64,000 nucleotides of DNA from Leifsonia xyli (GTDB lineage: Bacteria > Actinomycetota > Actinomycetes > Actinomycetales > Microbacteriaceae). Below the pieces are notes generated by a model. It searched no databases, had not been told where the DNA came from, and saw only the letters and a list, made by a program, of their open reading frames with translations. This document shows positions 15,157 to 23,809 of this stretch, piece by piece. Numbering within the stretch: position 1 is the first letter of the stretch; every line of letters starts with the position of its first letter. The stretch is taken from positions 186,001-250,000 of the forward strand of contig QFQR01000001.1 in assembly GCA_003243275.1 (NCBI GenBank), given 5' to 3'. The position numbers were made by a program, and so were the translations under genes.

Positions 15157-15162
15157 GGGGCC

Positions 15163-17829
15163 GTGCCGGAAGAAAAGCCTACGCTCCTGCTCATCGACGG
15201 CCACTCGTTGGCCTTCCGGGCGTTCTATGCGCTCCCCGTCGACAGTTTCGTCACGCGCGACGGGCAACATACCAACGCCATCCACGGCTTCATCTCGATG
15301 CTGCTGAATCTGCTGCAGGCACAGAAGCCCACGCACCTCGCGGTCGCCTTCGACATCTCGCGCTACTCCTTCCGCACCCGCGAGTACCCCGACTACAAGG
15401 GCACCCGTGGCGAGACGCCGCCCGAGTTCATCGGGCAGGTGCCGTTGCTGGAAGAGGCGCTGCACGCCATGAACATCCGCACCCTCTCGAAGGAGGACTT
15501 CGAGGCCGACGACATCCTCGCCACCCTTGCCACGCGCGGCGCCGCCGACGGCTACCGGGTGCTCGTCGTCTCCGGCGACCGCGACACCATCCAGCTCGTC
15601 GACGACGACATCACGCTGCTCTACCCGAACGTGCGCGGGGTGTCGGAGCTCAAGACCTACGACACCGAGGCCGTGATCGAGCGCTACGGCATCCGTCCCG
15701 AGCAGTATCCCGAGATCGCGGCCCTCGTCGGCGAGACGAGCGACAATCTGCCCGGCGTCGACAAGGTCGGCGAGAAGACCGCGGTCAAGTGGATCCAGAA
15801 GTACGGCACCGTCGAGGAGCTGCTCACCCACCTCGACGAGATCACGGGCGTCGTCGGCCAGAACCTGCGCGACCAGCAGGACCGTGTGGTGCGCAACCGA
15901 CGCCTCAACCGGCTCGTGCGCGACGTCGAGCTGCCCTACGCCCCCGGCGACCTCGAACGCGAGCCGATCGATCCGGCCGCCGTGCGGGCCATCTTCGACC
16001 GTCTGCAGTTCCGCACCCTGCTCGACCGGGTCTTCAAGATCGAGGGCGCGGCGGCGGATGCCGGACTCGTCGACGCGGATGCGGACGGCTCCGAGCTGCC
16101 CGCCGCGCCGGCCGTGCGCACCATGGTCGACGAGGAGCTCGCGAAGTGGCTCGCCACCCAGTCGCAGGGCGGCACGCTGCCGCTCGGACTGCGCATCGCC
16201 ACCGTCGCCGGGCAGGTGGAGGGCTTCGGCATCGCGAGCCTCACCGAGAGCGCGTGGGTGCCGTGGGCGCCCGGCCGCCCCGACTACACGGCGCTCGAAG
16301 CCTGGCTCGCCTCCGATGCGCCCAAGTACCTGCACGAGGCGAAGCGTCAGTTGAAGACGTTGCGCGGTGCGGGGCTCGACCTCGCCGGCGTCGCGGGAGA
16401 CACCGCGCTCTCCGCCTGGCTGCTGCGGCCCTCCACGAAAGCCGACAGCCTCGGCGGGCTCGTCTACTACTACCTCGGCGAGACGCTTCCCGAACCCGAC
16501 CCGAGCCAACTGGTCCCCGAGACCGAGGCGCTCAGCCCCGCCACCGAGGCGTGGTACCTCGTGCGCCTGCAGGCCGAACTCGACGCGCGGCTCGACCCCG
16601 GGTCGCTCTCGGTGCAGAACGAGATCGAGGTGCCGCTCGTGCCGGTGCTCGCCCGCATGGAGCTGCAGGGCATCACCGTCTCGGCCGAGGTGCTCGGCGA
16701 GTTGAGCTCCCGACTCGGCGCGCAGGCGGCCGAGATCGCGCAGCAGGCCTATGCCGAGATCGGGCGGGAGGTCAACCTCGGCTCCCCGAAGCAGCTCCAG
16801 GAGGTGCTGTTCGATCAGCTCGGCATGCCGAAGACCCGCTCCAACAAGACCGGCTACTCGACCGACGCGCAGGCGCTGGCCGACCTGCAGGAGCAGCATC
16901 CGCATCCCTTCCTCGAGCTGCTGCTGCAGCACCGCGACGCCACCAAGATCCGGCAGATCGTCGAGACGCTGCAGACCGCGATCGGGCCGGACCGCCGCGT
17001 GCACACGAGCTACGAGCAGACCGGCTCCGCGACGGGGCGCATCTCCTCGAACGACCCGAACCTGCAGAACATCCCGGTGAAGACCGAGGTGGGTCGCGAG
17101 GTGCGCTCGGCGTTCCTCGCGGGCGAGGGCTTCGAGACGCTGCTCACCGCCGACTACTCGCAGATCGAGATGCGGATCATGGCGCACCTCTCCGAGGATG
17201 CGGGGCTCATCGAAGCCTTCCATTCGGGTGAAGACCTGCACCGCTTCGTCGGCGCCCGCGTGTTCCATGTCGAACCGGCCGAGGTCACGCCTGTCATGCG
17301 CACCAAGGTGAAGGCCATGTCGTACGGCCTCGCCTACGGCCTCAGCCCCTTCGGTCTCAGCAAGCAGCTGCGCATCGAGGTGTCGGAGGCGAAGGAGCTG
17401 ATCGCCGACTACTTCGCCCGTTTCGGCGCGGTGCGCGACTACCTGCGCGGCGTGGTCGAGCAGGCGCGCGTCGACGGCTACACGACCACGATCTTCGGCC
17501 GCCGCCGCCCCTTCTCCGACCTCAGCTCCACCAACCGGGTGCTGCGTGAGAACGCCGAACGCCAGGCGCTCAACTCGCCCATCCAGGGCTCCGCGGCCGA
17601 CATCATCAAGCGCGCCATGCTCACGATCGACGCCGAGCTGCGGGCCCAGCAACTGCAATCGCGGATGCTGCTGCAGGTGCACGACGAGCTCGTGTTCGAG
17701 GTCGCGCCGGGCGAGCTCGAGCGGATGCGGACGATCGTCACCGCTGGCATGTCGGGGGCCGCCGAGCTCTCCGTGCCGCTCGATGTGCAGCTCGGGACTG
17801 GCCCGAACTGGGACGCTGCAGCACACTAG
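15163..17829 (+). CDS. polA: DNA polymerase I
   Basis: Pol I fills gaps in repair and removes Okazaki primers. The protein has 888 residues. The N-terminal 5' nuclease domain starts LLIDGHSLAFRAFYALP and carries VSGDRDTIQLV and the HhH region VGEKTAVKWI. The middle exonuclease-like domain (about 310-480) lacks the usual acidic DxE start, so proofreading is probably absent, as in most actinobacterial PolA. The polymerase domain shows TGRISSNDPNLQNIPV, motif A (DYSQIEMRIMAHL), the O-helix region (VKAMSYGLAYGLSPFGL) and motif C (LLQVHDELVFEV). GTG start chosen from the adjacent -10 box and the conserved N-terminus. Confidence 0.98.
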   Translation: MPEEKPTLLLIDGHSLAFRAFYALPVDSFVTRDGQHTNAIHGFISMLLNLLQAQKPTHLAVAFDISRYSFRTREYPDYKGTRGETPPEFIGQVPLLEEALHAMNIRTLSKEDFEADDILATLATRGAADGYRVLVVSGDRDTIQLVDDDITLLYPNVRGVSELKTYDTEAVIERYGIRPEQYPEIAALVGETSDNLPGVDKVGEKTAVKWIQKYGTVEELLTHLDEITGVVGQNLRDQQDRVVRNRRLNRLVRDVELPYAPGDLEREPIDPAAVRAIFDRLQFRTLLDRVFKIEGAAADAGLVDADADGSELPAAPAVRTMVDEELAKWLATQSQGGTLPLGLRIATVAGQVEGFGIASLTESAWVPWAPGRPDYTALEAWLASDAPKYLHEAKRQLKTLRGAGLDLAGVAGDTALSAWLLRPSTKADSLGGLVYYYLGETLPEPDPSQLVPETEALSPATEAWYLVRLQAELDARLDPGSLSVQNEIEVPLVPVLARMELQGITVSAEVLGELSSRLGAQAAEIAQQAYAEIGREVNLGSPKQLQEVLFDQLGMPKTRSNKTGYSTDAQALADLQEQHPHPFLELLLQHRDATKIRQIVETLQTAIGPDRRVHTSYEQTGSATGRISSNDPNLQNIPVKTEVGREVRSAFLAGEGFETLLTADYSQIEMRIMAHLSEDAGLIEAFHSGEDLHRFVGARVFHVEPAEVTPVMRTKVKAMSYGLAYGLSPFGLSKQLRIEVSEAKELIADYFARFGAVRDYLRGVVEQARVDGYTTTIFGRRRPFSDLSSTNRVLRENAERQALNSPIQGSAADIIKRAMLTIDAELRAQQLQSRMLLQVHDELVFEVAPGELERMRTIVTAGMSGAAELSVPLDVQLGTGPNWDAAAH

Positions 17830-17881
17830 ACGGAACGCATCCGCAGACCGTCAGCTGGCGACGAGGCCGAGAGGAGAGCCG

Positions 17882-18142
17882 ATGCCCGAGCGCACCGTCG
17901 TCGTCGCCTCGAGCGTCGGCCTGCACGCCCGGCCCGCCGCCCTGTTCTCGCAGGCCGCTGCGCAGGCCGCCGCCCCCGTGACGCTCACCGCGGCGTCCGG
18001 CCGCACGGTGAACGCCGCGAGCATCCTCGGGGTGCTCTCGCTCGGCATCGACCACGGCGAGCGGGTCACCCTCGCGAGCGACGACGCCGCGACCCTCGAC
18101 GAACTCGTGACGATGCTCGAACGCGACCTCGACCTCGAGTGA
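17882..18142 (+). CDS. HPr family phosphocarrier protein
   Basis: An 86-residue HPr, the phosphocarrier of the sugar phosphotransferase system or of a related regulatory system. The active-site His15 is in SVGLHARPAA and the regulatory serine region is NAASILGVLSLGID (Ser47, equal to Ser46 of model HPr). The frame is open upstream into the end of polA, but the ATG at 17882 with GAGAGGAG before it gives the exact HPr length. No PTS enzyme I or II genes are nearby, so its partners are elsewhere. A short hairpin (18147-18165) follows. Confidence 0.93.
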   Translation: MPERTVVVASSVGLHARPAALFSQAAAQAAAPVTLTAASGRTVNAASILGVLSLGIDHGERVTLASDDAATLDELVTMLERDLDLE

Positions 18143-18146
18143 CCGC

Positions 18147-18165
18147 ACCTCCGGAGGACGGAGGT
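18147..18165 (+). terminator. Short hairpin after the HPr gene
   Basis: ACCTCCG (18147-18153) and CGGAGGT (18159-18165) form a 7-bp stem with a 5-nt loop just after the HPr stop and before the next promoter. It is short and lacks a T-run, so the terminator role is tentative. Confidence 0.4.
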
Positions 18166-18191
18166 CCCCTGCCGGGGTCGGCGGGCACACC

Positions 18192-18197
18192 TAGGGT
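18192..18197 (+). promoter_or_regulatory. -10 box (TAGGGT) predicting a leaderless DUF885 mRNA
   Basis: TAGGGT followed by 6 nt and the ATG at 18204. The 6 nt read GGAGGC, which looks like a ribosome site but is only 1 nt from the ATG. Confidence 0.6.
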
Positions 18198-18203
18198 GGA
18201 GGC

Positions 18204-19898
18204 ATGAGCGACGCCCGCCCCACCACCCCCATCGACGCGATCGCGGAGCGCTGGGTCGACACCCTCGTCGACCTCGTCCCGGAGGTCGCCATCTACATCG
18301 GGGTGCCCGGGCGCACCGGGGAGTTCGGCGACCTCTCACCGGCCGGGCACGAGCGGCTCGCCGACGCGACGCGCGCACTCGTGCGCGAGCTCGACGCCGA
18401 GGCGCCGGTCGACGCCGTCGACGAGGTCACGAAGACCGACCTCCTCGCCGAATCGCGGCTGTCGCTGGAAGCCCACGATGCGCGCCTCCACCTGCGCGAC
18501 CTCAACGTGATCGCCTCGCCCGCGCAGGAGATCCGCGAGTCGTTCGACCTCATGCCCACGGCATCCGAGGCCGACTGGGCGGTGATCGCCGAGCGCCTCG
18601 GCAACCTCCCTGACGCGGTCGAGGGCTACCTCGAGACCCTGCGGGCCGGGATCGCCGCCGGCGTGGTGCCCGCCAGGCGCCAGGTGCGCGAGGTCGTGAC
18701 GCAGGCCCGCCGCACCGGGCGACCGGAGGGATTCTTCGCCGAGTTCACCGGGAGCGCCTCGGTCGAGCAGGGGGAGCTGCCTGCGGCCCTGCGCGACGAT
18801 CTCGCGCGCGGTGCCGGGCTCGCGGCCGCCGCCTATCGGGAGCTCGCCGACGCGCTCGAGGCCGAGCTGCTGCCCGCCGCCTCGGAACAGGACGGCGTCG
18901 GACGTGAGCTCTACACGCTGCGGTCGCGCCACTTCCTGGGCGCCGAGATCGACCTCGACGAGACCTACGAGTGGGGCATCGGCGAACTCGAGCGCATGAT
19001 CGAGGAGCAGACCAGGGTGGCGCACGAGGTGCTGCCGGGGGCGAGCGTCGAGGAGGCCGTCGCCCATCTCGAACGCGACCCGAGCCGCAAGCTGCACGGC
19101 ACCGACGCCTTGCGCGCCTGGATGCAGGAGCTCAGCGACCGGGTCGTCGACGAGCTCGGGCGCACCCACTTCGACATCCCCGAGCCGGTGCGGGCGCTCG
19201 AGTGCATGATCGCGCCGACCCAAGACGGAGGCATCTACTACACGGGCCCGTCCGACGACTTCAGCCGCCCAGGTCGCATGTGGTGGAGCGTGCCCGAGGG
19301 CGTCACCGCGTTCGACACCTGGCGTGAGAAGACCACCGTCTTCCACGAGGGCGTGCCCGGTCACCACCTGCAGATCGGCCAGGCGGTGCACAACCGCGCC
19401 GCGCTCAACACCTGGCGCCGTCAGCTCGCGGGCACGAGCGGCCACGCGGAGGGCTGGGCGCTCTACGCCGAGCGGCTCATGGAGGAGCTCGGCTACCTCG
19501 ACGACCCCGCGGATCGGCTCGGCATGCTCGACGGCCAGCGGATGCGCGCGGCCCGCGTCGTGCTCGACATCGGGGTGCATCTCGGCAAGCCGAAGCCGCG
19601 CATCCGGGGCCTCGAGACCCTTCCGGCCGAGGGCGTGTGGGATGCCGACTTCGCCCTCGAGTTCATGCGGCGCAACGTCAACATGGACGACGCCTTCGTG
19701 CGTTTCGAGGTCAACCGCTATCTCGGCTGGCCGGGCCAGGCGCCGTCCTACAAGGTGGGGCAGCGCATCTGGGAGCAGATCCGCGACGATGCCCAGCGTC
19801 GCGCCGGCTCCGCGTTCTCGTTCCGCGACTTCCACAAGAACGCCCTCGACCTCGGCGGCGTGGGGCTCGACACCCTGCGCACCGCGCTCGCGCCGTGA
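18204..19898 (+). CDS. DUF885 family putative metallopeptidase
   Basis: A 564-residue cytoplasmic protein (no signal peptide) of the DUF885 family. Such proteins resemble thermolysin-like gluzincin folds and are presumed peptidases. The zinc-type motif HEGVPGHHLQ is present near residue 385, followed by a helix with GTSGHAEGWALYAERLM, where the Glu after GHA is the expected third ligand. Other conserved parts are GIYYTGPSDDFSRPG and DFALEFMRRNVNMDDAFV. The substrate is not known. The gene overlaps the next GTG by 4 bp, so it heads a small operon with the DUF4166 and epimerase genes. Confidence 0.9.
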   Translation: MSDARPTTPIDAIAERWVDTLVDLVPEVAIYIGVPGRTGEFGDLSPAGHERLADATRALVRELDAEAPVDAVDEVTKTDLLAESRLSLEAHDARLHLRDLNVIASPAQEIRESFDLMPTASEADWAVIAERLGNLPDAVEGYLETLRAGIAAGVVPARRQVREVVTQARRTGRPEGFFAEFTGSASVEQGELPAALRDDLARGAGLAAAAYRELADALEAELLPAASEQDGVGRELYTLRSRHFLGAEIDLDETYEWGIGELERMIEEQTRVAHEVLPGASVEEAVAHLERDPSRKLHGTDALRAWMQELSDRVVDELGRTHFDIPEPVRALECMIAPTQDGGIYYTGPSDDFSRPGRMWWSVPEGVTAFDTWREKTTVFHEGVPGHHLQIGQAVHNRAALNTWRRQLAGTSGHAEGWALYAERLMEELGYLDDPADRLGMLDGQRMRAARVVLDIGVHLGKPKPRIRGLETLPAEGVWDADFALEFMRRNVNMDDAFVRFEVNRYLGWPGQAPSYKVGQRIWEQIRDDAQRRAGSAFSFRDFHKNALDLGGVGLDTLRTALAP

Positions 19899-20524
19899 CG
19901 CGGCAGCGGCATCCGGGAGCCCCCTGGGCGGCGGCCCTCGGCGAGCGGATCGAGGAGCTCTCGCCCGCGCTGCAGGCCTACTTCGGGGGAGCCCCCTACG
20001 GTTCGCACGGGATCGGTGAGGGCGTGTTCACGGTCGTCGGCACCCCGCGCCGCTGGTTGTGGCCGCTGCTGGCCGTCCTCGGTCGCTGGAACATCGTGTG
20101 GCCGGTGTGGCAGCGGAACGTGCCGTTCACGATCGTCAACGTGCCGACCCCGCACGGGCTGCTCAGCGTGCGCCGCTTCCGCTTCGCGGGTGGTGAGCGC
20201 ACCATGACCGATCACATCGTCTGGACGACGCGCGGCCTGCGGCAGCGGCTCGGAACCGACGACCGGATGGTCGTCGAGCTGCGGGTGGAGCCGGAGGCGG
20301 GTGGCCTGCGGATCACCTCTCGGCGCCTCGGTGTGCGGTTCCTCGGTCTGCGCTTCTCGGTGCCCGCGTCGTGGGCGCCGCGCATCGAGATGCACGAGCG
20401 CACCCTGCCCGACGGTCGCCAGCATGTCTCGCTCACGCTCGAGCTGCCGCTCGTCGGGCGCGCCTACGAGTACGCGGGCGCCTTCGACTACCGCATCGAG
20501 CCCGTCGCCCCCGGCTTCTCATGA
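19895..20524 (+). CDS. DUF4166 domain protein
   Basis: A 209-residue protein matching DUF4166 by overall pattern: an N-terminal LSPALQAYFG segment, GVFTVVGTPRRWLWPLL, then a beta-rich region (VPFTIVNVPTPHGLLSVRR, FDYRIEP near the end). The start is the GTG overlapping the upstream stop (GTGA), because the frame extends into the DUF885 gene without a better start. It ends in an ATGA overlap with the epimerase gene, so the three are translationally coupled. The function is unknown. DUF4166 modules are also seen fused to NAD(P)-binding domains, which fits the partnership here. Confidence 0.75.
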   Translation: MTRQRHPGAPWAAALGERIEELSPALQAYFGGAPYGSHGIGEGVFTVVGTPRRWLWPLLAVLGRWNIVWPVWQRNVPFTIVNVPTPHGLLSVRRFRFAGGERTMTDHIVWTTRGLRQRLGTDDRMVVELRVEPEAGGLRITSRRLGVRFLGLRFSVPASWAPRIEMHERTLPDGRQHVSLTLELPLVGRAYEYAGAFDYRIEPVAPGFS

Positions 20525-21504
20525 GCGGCCTCCCGCACACCGGCCCGGTGGTCGTCGCGGGCGCGTCCGGCTTCATGGGGCGTTTCCTCGTCGAGCACTG
20601 GCGGGCGAGCGGGCGCGAGGTGCGCACCGTCGGGCGTGGGGCGGCGGATGCGCGCTGGGGCGACACGGACGGCATCCGGCGGCTGCTCGACGGCAGCGCG
20701 CTGCTCGTGAACCTCGCGGGCAAGAGCGTCAACTGCCGCTACGGGCCGCAGAATCGGGCCGAGATCCTGCGGTCGCGGGTGGAGACGACGAACGAGCTCG
20801 CGCGCGCGGTGGCGGGTTCGGCATCCCCGCCTGCGGTTTGGATCAACTCCTCCACGGCGACGATCTACCGCCACGCGGAGGACCGCCCGCAGACCGAGTC
20901 GACGGGCGAGCTCGGCACCGGGTTCTCGGTGTCGATCGCGAAGGCCTGGGAGGAGGCGTTCTTCGCCGCCGAGGCACCCGCCACGCGCCGGGTCGCGATC
21001 CGCACGGCGATCGTGCTGGGCGACGGGAGCGCGCTCGTGCCGCTGCTGAACCTCGCCAGGTTCGGGCTCGGCGGCCCGCAGTGGGACACCCCGTGGTTCT
21101 CCACCCGCGCGCGCCGGGAGGCCGGCACCCAGCACGAGTTCCGGGCACGGTGGGGGCGGCAGATGTTCAGCTGGATCCACCTCGCCGACGTCGCGGGCGC
21201 GCTCGACCTGCTGGAGGAACGCGACGAGCTGAGCGGAGCCGTGAACCTGGCGGCCCCGCACCCGGTGACCGGTGTAGAGCTCATGCGCGAGGTGCGGTCG
21301 GCCGTCGGGATGCCGTTCGGCATCCCCGCGCCCCGTCCCGTGCTCGAGGTGGGGGCGTGGATGATCGGCACCGAGACCGAGCTGCTGCTCAAGAGCCGGT
21401 GGGTGCTGCCGGAACGACTGCTCGCGGCGGGCTACGTCTTCCGCTATCCGGAGCTTCGCGCCGCCATCCGCGACATCGTCGCGGAGCGCAGGGGAGTGCG
21501 GTAG
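20521..21504 (+). CDS. TIGR01777-type NAD(P)-dependent epimerase
   Basis: A 327-residue extended short-chain dehydrogenase of the TIGR01777/SDR39U1 group. The nucleotide site VVAGASGFMGRFLVEH is at the N-terminus, with NLAGKSVNCRYGPQNR, INSSTATIYRHAED (the active-site Tyr follows Thr-Ala-Thr-Ile) and the family end WVLPERLLAAGYVFRYPEL. It overlaps the DUF4166 gene by 4 bp. In other members a cyclase/lipid-type domain is fused N-terminally; here the separate DUF4166 gene takes that place. The reaction catalysed is unknown. Confidence 0.87.
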   Translation: MSGLPHTGPVVVAGASGFMGRFLVEHWRASGREVRTVGRGAADARWGDTDGIRRLLDGSALLVNLAGKSVNCRYGPQNRAEILRSRVETTNELARAVAGSASPPAVWINSSTATIYRHAEDRPQTESTGELGTGFSVSIAKAWEEAFFAAEAPATRRVAIRTAIVLGDGSALVPLLNLARFGLGGPQWDTPWFSTRARREAGTQHEFRARWGRQMFSWIHLADVAGALDLLEERDELSGAVNLAAPHPVTGVELMREVRSAVGMPFGIPAPRPVLEVGAWMIGTETELLLKSRWVLPERLLAAGYVFRYPELRAAIRDIVAERRGVR

Positions 21505-21507
21505 TCT
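21502..21507 (+). promoter_or_regulatory. -10 box (TAGTCT) of rpsA with a leader of about 95 nt
   Basis: TAGTCT overlaps the stop of the epimerase gene and fits TANNNT. Transcription from about 21514 gives a leader of about 95 nt before the ATG at 21610. Genes for S1 are known to be autoregulated in other bacteria, so the leader may be functional. Confidence 0.5.
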
Positions 21508-21609
21508 GGAGAGTCACTTTCGTGGCATCCCTATCCGCGTGCCCGCGGAGCACCCCAGCATGAACGCTTCACGGGCCTCGACATGTCCATCCTCCGGAGC
21601 ACCCACTAC

Positions 21610-23070
21610 ATGACTACCGCAACGACCGCCTCGGCCACCAAGCAGGTCGCCATCAACGACATCGGATCTGCTGAAGACTTCCTGGCCGCGGTCGAACTGA
21701 CGCTCAAGTTCTTCAACGACGGAGACCTCATCGAAGGCACCGTCGTCAAGATCGACCGCGACGAGGTCCTCCTCGACGTCGGCTACAAGACCGAGGGTGT
21801 CATCCCCTCGCGCGAGCTCTCCATCAAGCACGATGTGGACCCCACCGAGGTCGTCTCGGTCGGCGACAGCGTCGAAGCTCTCGTCCTCCAGAAGGAGGAC
21901 AAGGAGGGTCGCCTCATCCTGTCCAAGAAGCGCGCCCAGTACGAGCGCGCCTGGGGCGACGTGGAGAAGATCAAGGACTCGGATGGCGTGGTGACCGGCT
22001 CGGTCATCGAGGTCGTCAAGGGTGGCCTGATCGTCGACATCGGCCTCCGCGGCTTCCTGCCCGCCTCCCTCATCGAGCTGCGCCGCGTGCGCGACCTCAC
22101 GCCGTACCTCGGCCAGGAGATCGAGGCGAAGATCCTCGAGCTCGACAAGAACCGCAACAACGTGGTGCTCTCGCGCCGTGCGCTGCTCGAGCAGACGCAG
22201 TCGGAGTCGCGTTCGACCTTCCTGGGCAACCTCCAGAAGGGTCAGGTCCGCAAGGGCGTCGTCTCCTCGATCGTCAACTTCGGCGCCTTTGTCGACCTGG
22301 GCGGCGTGGACGGCCTCGTGCACGTCTCCGAGCTCTCCTGGAAGCACATCGAGCACGCCTCCGAGGTCGTCGAGGTGGGCCAGGAGGTCACCGTCGAGAT
22401 CCTCGAGGTCGACCTCGACCGCGAGCGCGTGTCGCTCTCGCTCAAGGCGACGCAGGAGGACCCGTGGCAGGTCTTCGCCCGCACCCACGCGATCGGCCAG
22501 ATCGCACCGGGCAAGGTCACCAAGCTCGTCCCGTTCGGTGCCTTCGTGCGCGTGGCGGACGGCATCGAGGGCCTCGTGCACATCTCGGAGCTCTCCGGCA
22601 AGCACGTCGAGCTCGCCGAGCAGGTCGTGTCGGTCGGCGACGAGGTGTTCGTCAAGGTCATCGACATCGACCTCGAGCGTCGTCGCATCTCGCTCTCGCT
22701 GAAGCAGGCGAACGAGGGCATCGACCCGCACAACGCCGAGTTCGACTCGGGCCTCGCGGCGCTCTACGGCATGGTCACGGAGTACGACGAGCAGGGCAAC
22801 TACAAGTACCCGGAGGGCTTCGACCCCACCTCGGGCGAGTGGCTCGAGGGCTTCGAGGCTCAGCGCGACGCGTGGGAGGCCGAGTACGCGGCCGCTCAGG
22901 CCCGCTGGGAGGCGCACAAGAAGCAGATCGTCGCCGCCGAGGAGAACGAGGCCGAGCTGGACGCGCGTCCCGCGGGCAACTCCTTCTCGTCGGAGAGCAG
23001 CTCGAGCGGCACCCTTGCCGACGACGAGTCGCTCGCAGCTCTGCGCGAGAAGCTCAGCAGCAACTCCTGA
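21610..23070 (+). CDS. rpsA: 30S ribosomal protein S1
   Basis: S1 binds mRNA on the small ribosomal subunit and helps start translation. The protein has 486 residues with four S1 domains, beginning near residue 25 (GDLIEGTVVKIDRDEVLLDV), 110 (GSVIEVVKGGLIVDIG), 197 (GVVSSIVNFGAFVDLGG) and 283 (GKVTKLVPFGAFVRVADG), and a low-complexity acidic/serine C-terminal tail of about 120 residues. I chose the ATG at 21610 (MTTATTASATKQVAINDIGS) since it matches the actinobacterial N-terminus and has CGGAG upstream; the in-frame ATG at 21583 lacks a ribosome site. The four-domain form, rather than six, is normal for actinobacteria. Confidence 0.98.
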   Translation: MTTATTASATKQVAINDIGSAEDFLAAVELTLKFFNDGDLIEGTVVKIDRDEVLLDVGYKTEGVIPSRELSIKHDVDPTEVVSVGDSVEALVLQKEDKEGRLILSKKRAQYERAWGDVEKIKDSDGVVTGSVIEVVKGGLIVDIGLRGFLPASLIELRRVRDLTPYLGQEIEAKILELDKNRNNVVLSRRALLEQTQSESRSTFLGNLQKGQVRKGVVSSIVNFGAFVDLGGVDGLVHVSELSWKHIEHASEVVEVGQEVTVEILEVDLDRERVSLSLKATQEDPWQVFARTHAIGQIAPGKVTKLVPFGAFVRVADGIEGLVHISELSGKHVELAEQVVSVGDEVFVKVIDIDLERRRISLSLKQANEGIDPHNAEFDSGLAALYGMVTEYDEQGNYKYPEGFDPTSGEWLEGFEAQRDAWEAEYAAAQARWEAHKKQIVAAEENEAELDARPAGNSFSSESSSSGTLADDESLAALREKLSSNS

Positions 23071-23087
23071 GCGCATCCGCTCGACTC

Positions 23088-23121
23088 CGGATGGCCGGTC
23101 CCCTCGGGGGCCGGCCATCCG
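23088..23121. terminator. rpsA terminator hairpin, shared with the convergent DUF4126 gene
   Basis: A 16-nt arm 23088-23103 (CGGATGGCCGGTCCCC) pairs with 23106-23121, with one G-U pair and a minimal loop. It lies 17 nt after the rpsA stop and 34 nt before the convergent stop, so it can serve both. Confidence 0.85.
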
Positions 23122-23154
23122 CCGTTTCCCCCTCGGCGCCCGAACGCTGGGGGG

Positions 23155-23775
23155 CTAGCGCAGGAACTCGGGCGGAGTGCCCGCGAGGGCGGCGCGTTCG
23201 CGACGACGGCGGCGGATACGACGCAGCAGGAGCACGAAACCCACCACCATGAGCGCGAGGCCGAGGAGCACGAGGATCGGGGCGACCAGCGCGAACACCA
23301 CCATCGTGAGGCTGGCGCCGTCCTCGGCCGTGCTCAGCACGGGTGCCGCGACGCCGCCGGTGGCGAGGTTCGCCACCGGACGCACGGCCATCTTCCCGAG
23401 GTGCACGACGAGCGCGAGCGCGATGCCGATCGCCACCGGAACCCACGCACCGCTCGAGAAGAAGCTCTGCGGGTCGGAGACCGCGACGGTCTGACTGCCG
23501 ACACCACCCGCGAAGACGATGCCACCGGATGCCGGGCGCACGACCGTCTGGATCCAGTCGTTGACGCTGTCCACGGCCGGCACCTTGTCGGCGACGATCT
23601 CCACGACGAGCAGCACCCCGATGATGACGAGCACCCACTCGTTCGAGAGCCAGGTCCATCCGCTCGGCAGCCCGATCCAGTCGAAGCGGGCGGCGAGCCC
23701 CATCACGAGCAGCGGGATGTAGGCGTTCAGTCCCGCGGCGGTGGCGAGTCCGGCCCCGGTGAGAAGCTCGAGCAT
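23155..23775 (-). CDS. DUF4126 family membrane protein
   Basis: A 206-residue membrane protein with about five hydrophobic helices and a basic tail (LLRRIRRRRRERAAL). The family signature is clear: GAGLATAAGLNAYIPLLVMG at the start, VEIVADKVPAVDSVNDWIQ, then a VRPASGGIVFAGGV block. The function of DUF4126 is unknown. The start ATG at 23775 lies 6 nt after a -10 box read on the minus strand, so the mRNA is probably leaderless. It is divergent from the acetyltransferase gene with only 34 nt between them. Confidence 0.88.
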   Translation of the reverse strand: MLELLTGAGLATAAGLNAYIPLLVMGLAARFDWIGLPSGWTWLSNEWVLVIIGVLLVVEIVADKVPAVDSVNDWIQTVVRPASGGIVFAGGVGSQTVAVSDPQSFFSSGAWVPVAIGIALALVVHLGKMAVRPVANLATGGVAAPVLSTAEDGASLTMVVFALVAPILVLLGLALMVVGFVLLLRRIRRRRRERAALAGTPPEFLR

Positions 23776-23781
23776 GAGGCC

Positions 23782-23787
23782 ATGCTA
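23782..23787 (-). promoter_or_regulatory. -10 box (TAGCAT, minus strand) of the DUF4126 gene
   Basis: On the minus strand TAGCAT is followed by 6 nt and the ATG at 23775, the leaderless arrangement. It is only 10 nt from the plus-strand -10 box at 23798-23803. Confidence 0.55.
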
Positions 23788-23797
23788 GGGCGCGCCG

Positions 23798-23803
23798 TAT
23801 CCT
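23798..23803 (+). promoter_or_regulatory. -10 box (TATCCT) of the acetyltransferase gene
   Basis: TATCCT is followed by 6 nt and the ATG at 23810. This spacing favours ATG 23810 over the in-frame GTG at 23804. Confidence 0.55.
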
Positions 23804-23809
23804 GTGAGC

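Noticed and set aside
21583..21609. ATG at 21583 as the rpsA start
   Set aside because: It has no ribosome site, and the residues before 21610 do not match S1 N-termini; the ATG at 21610 has CGGAG upstream.
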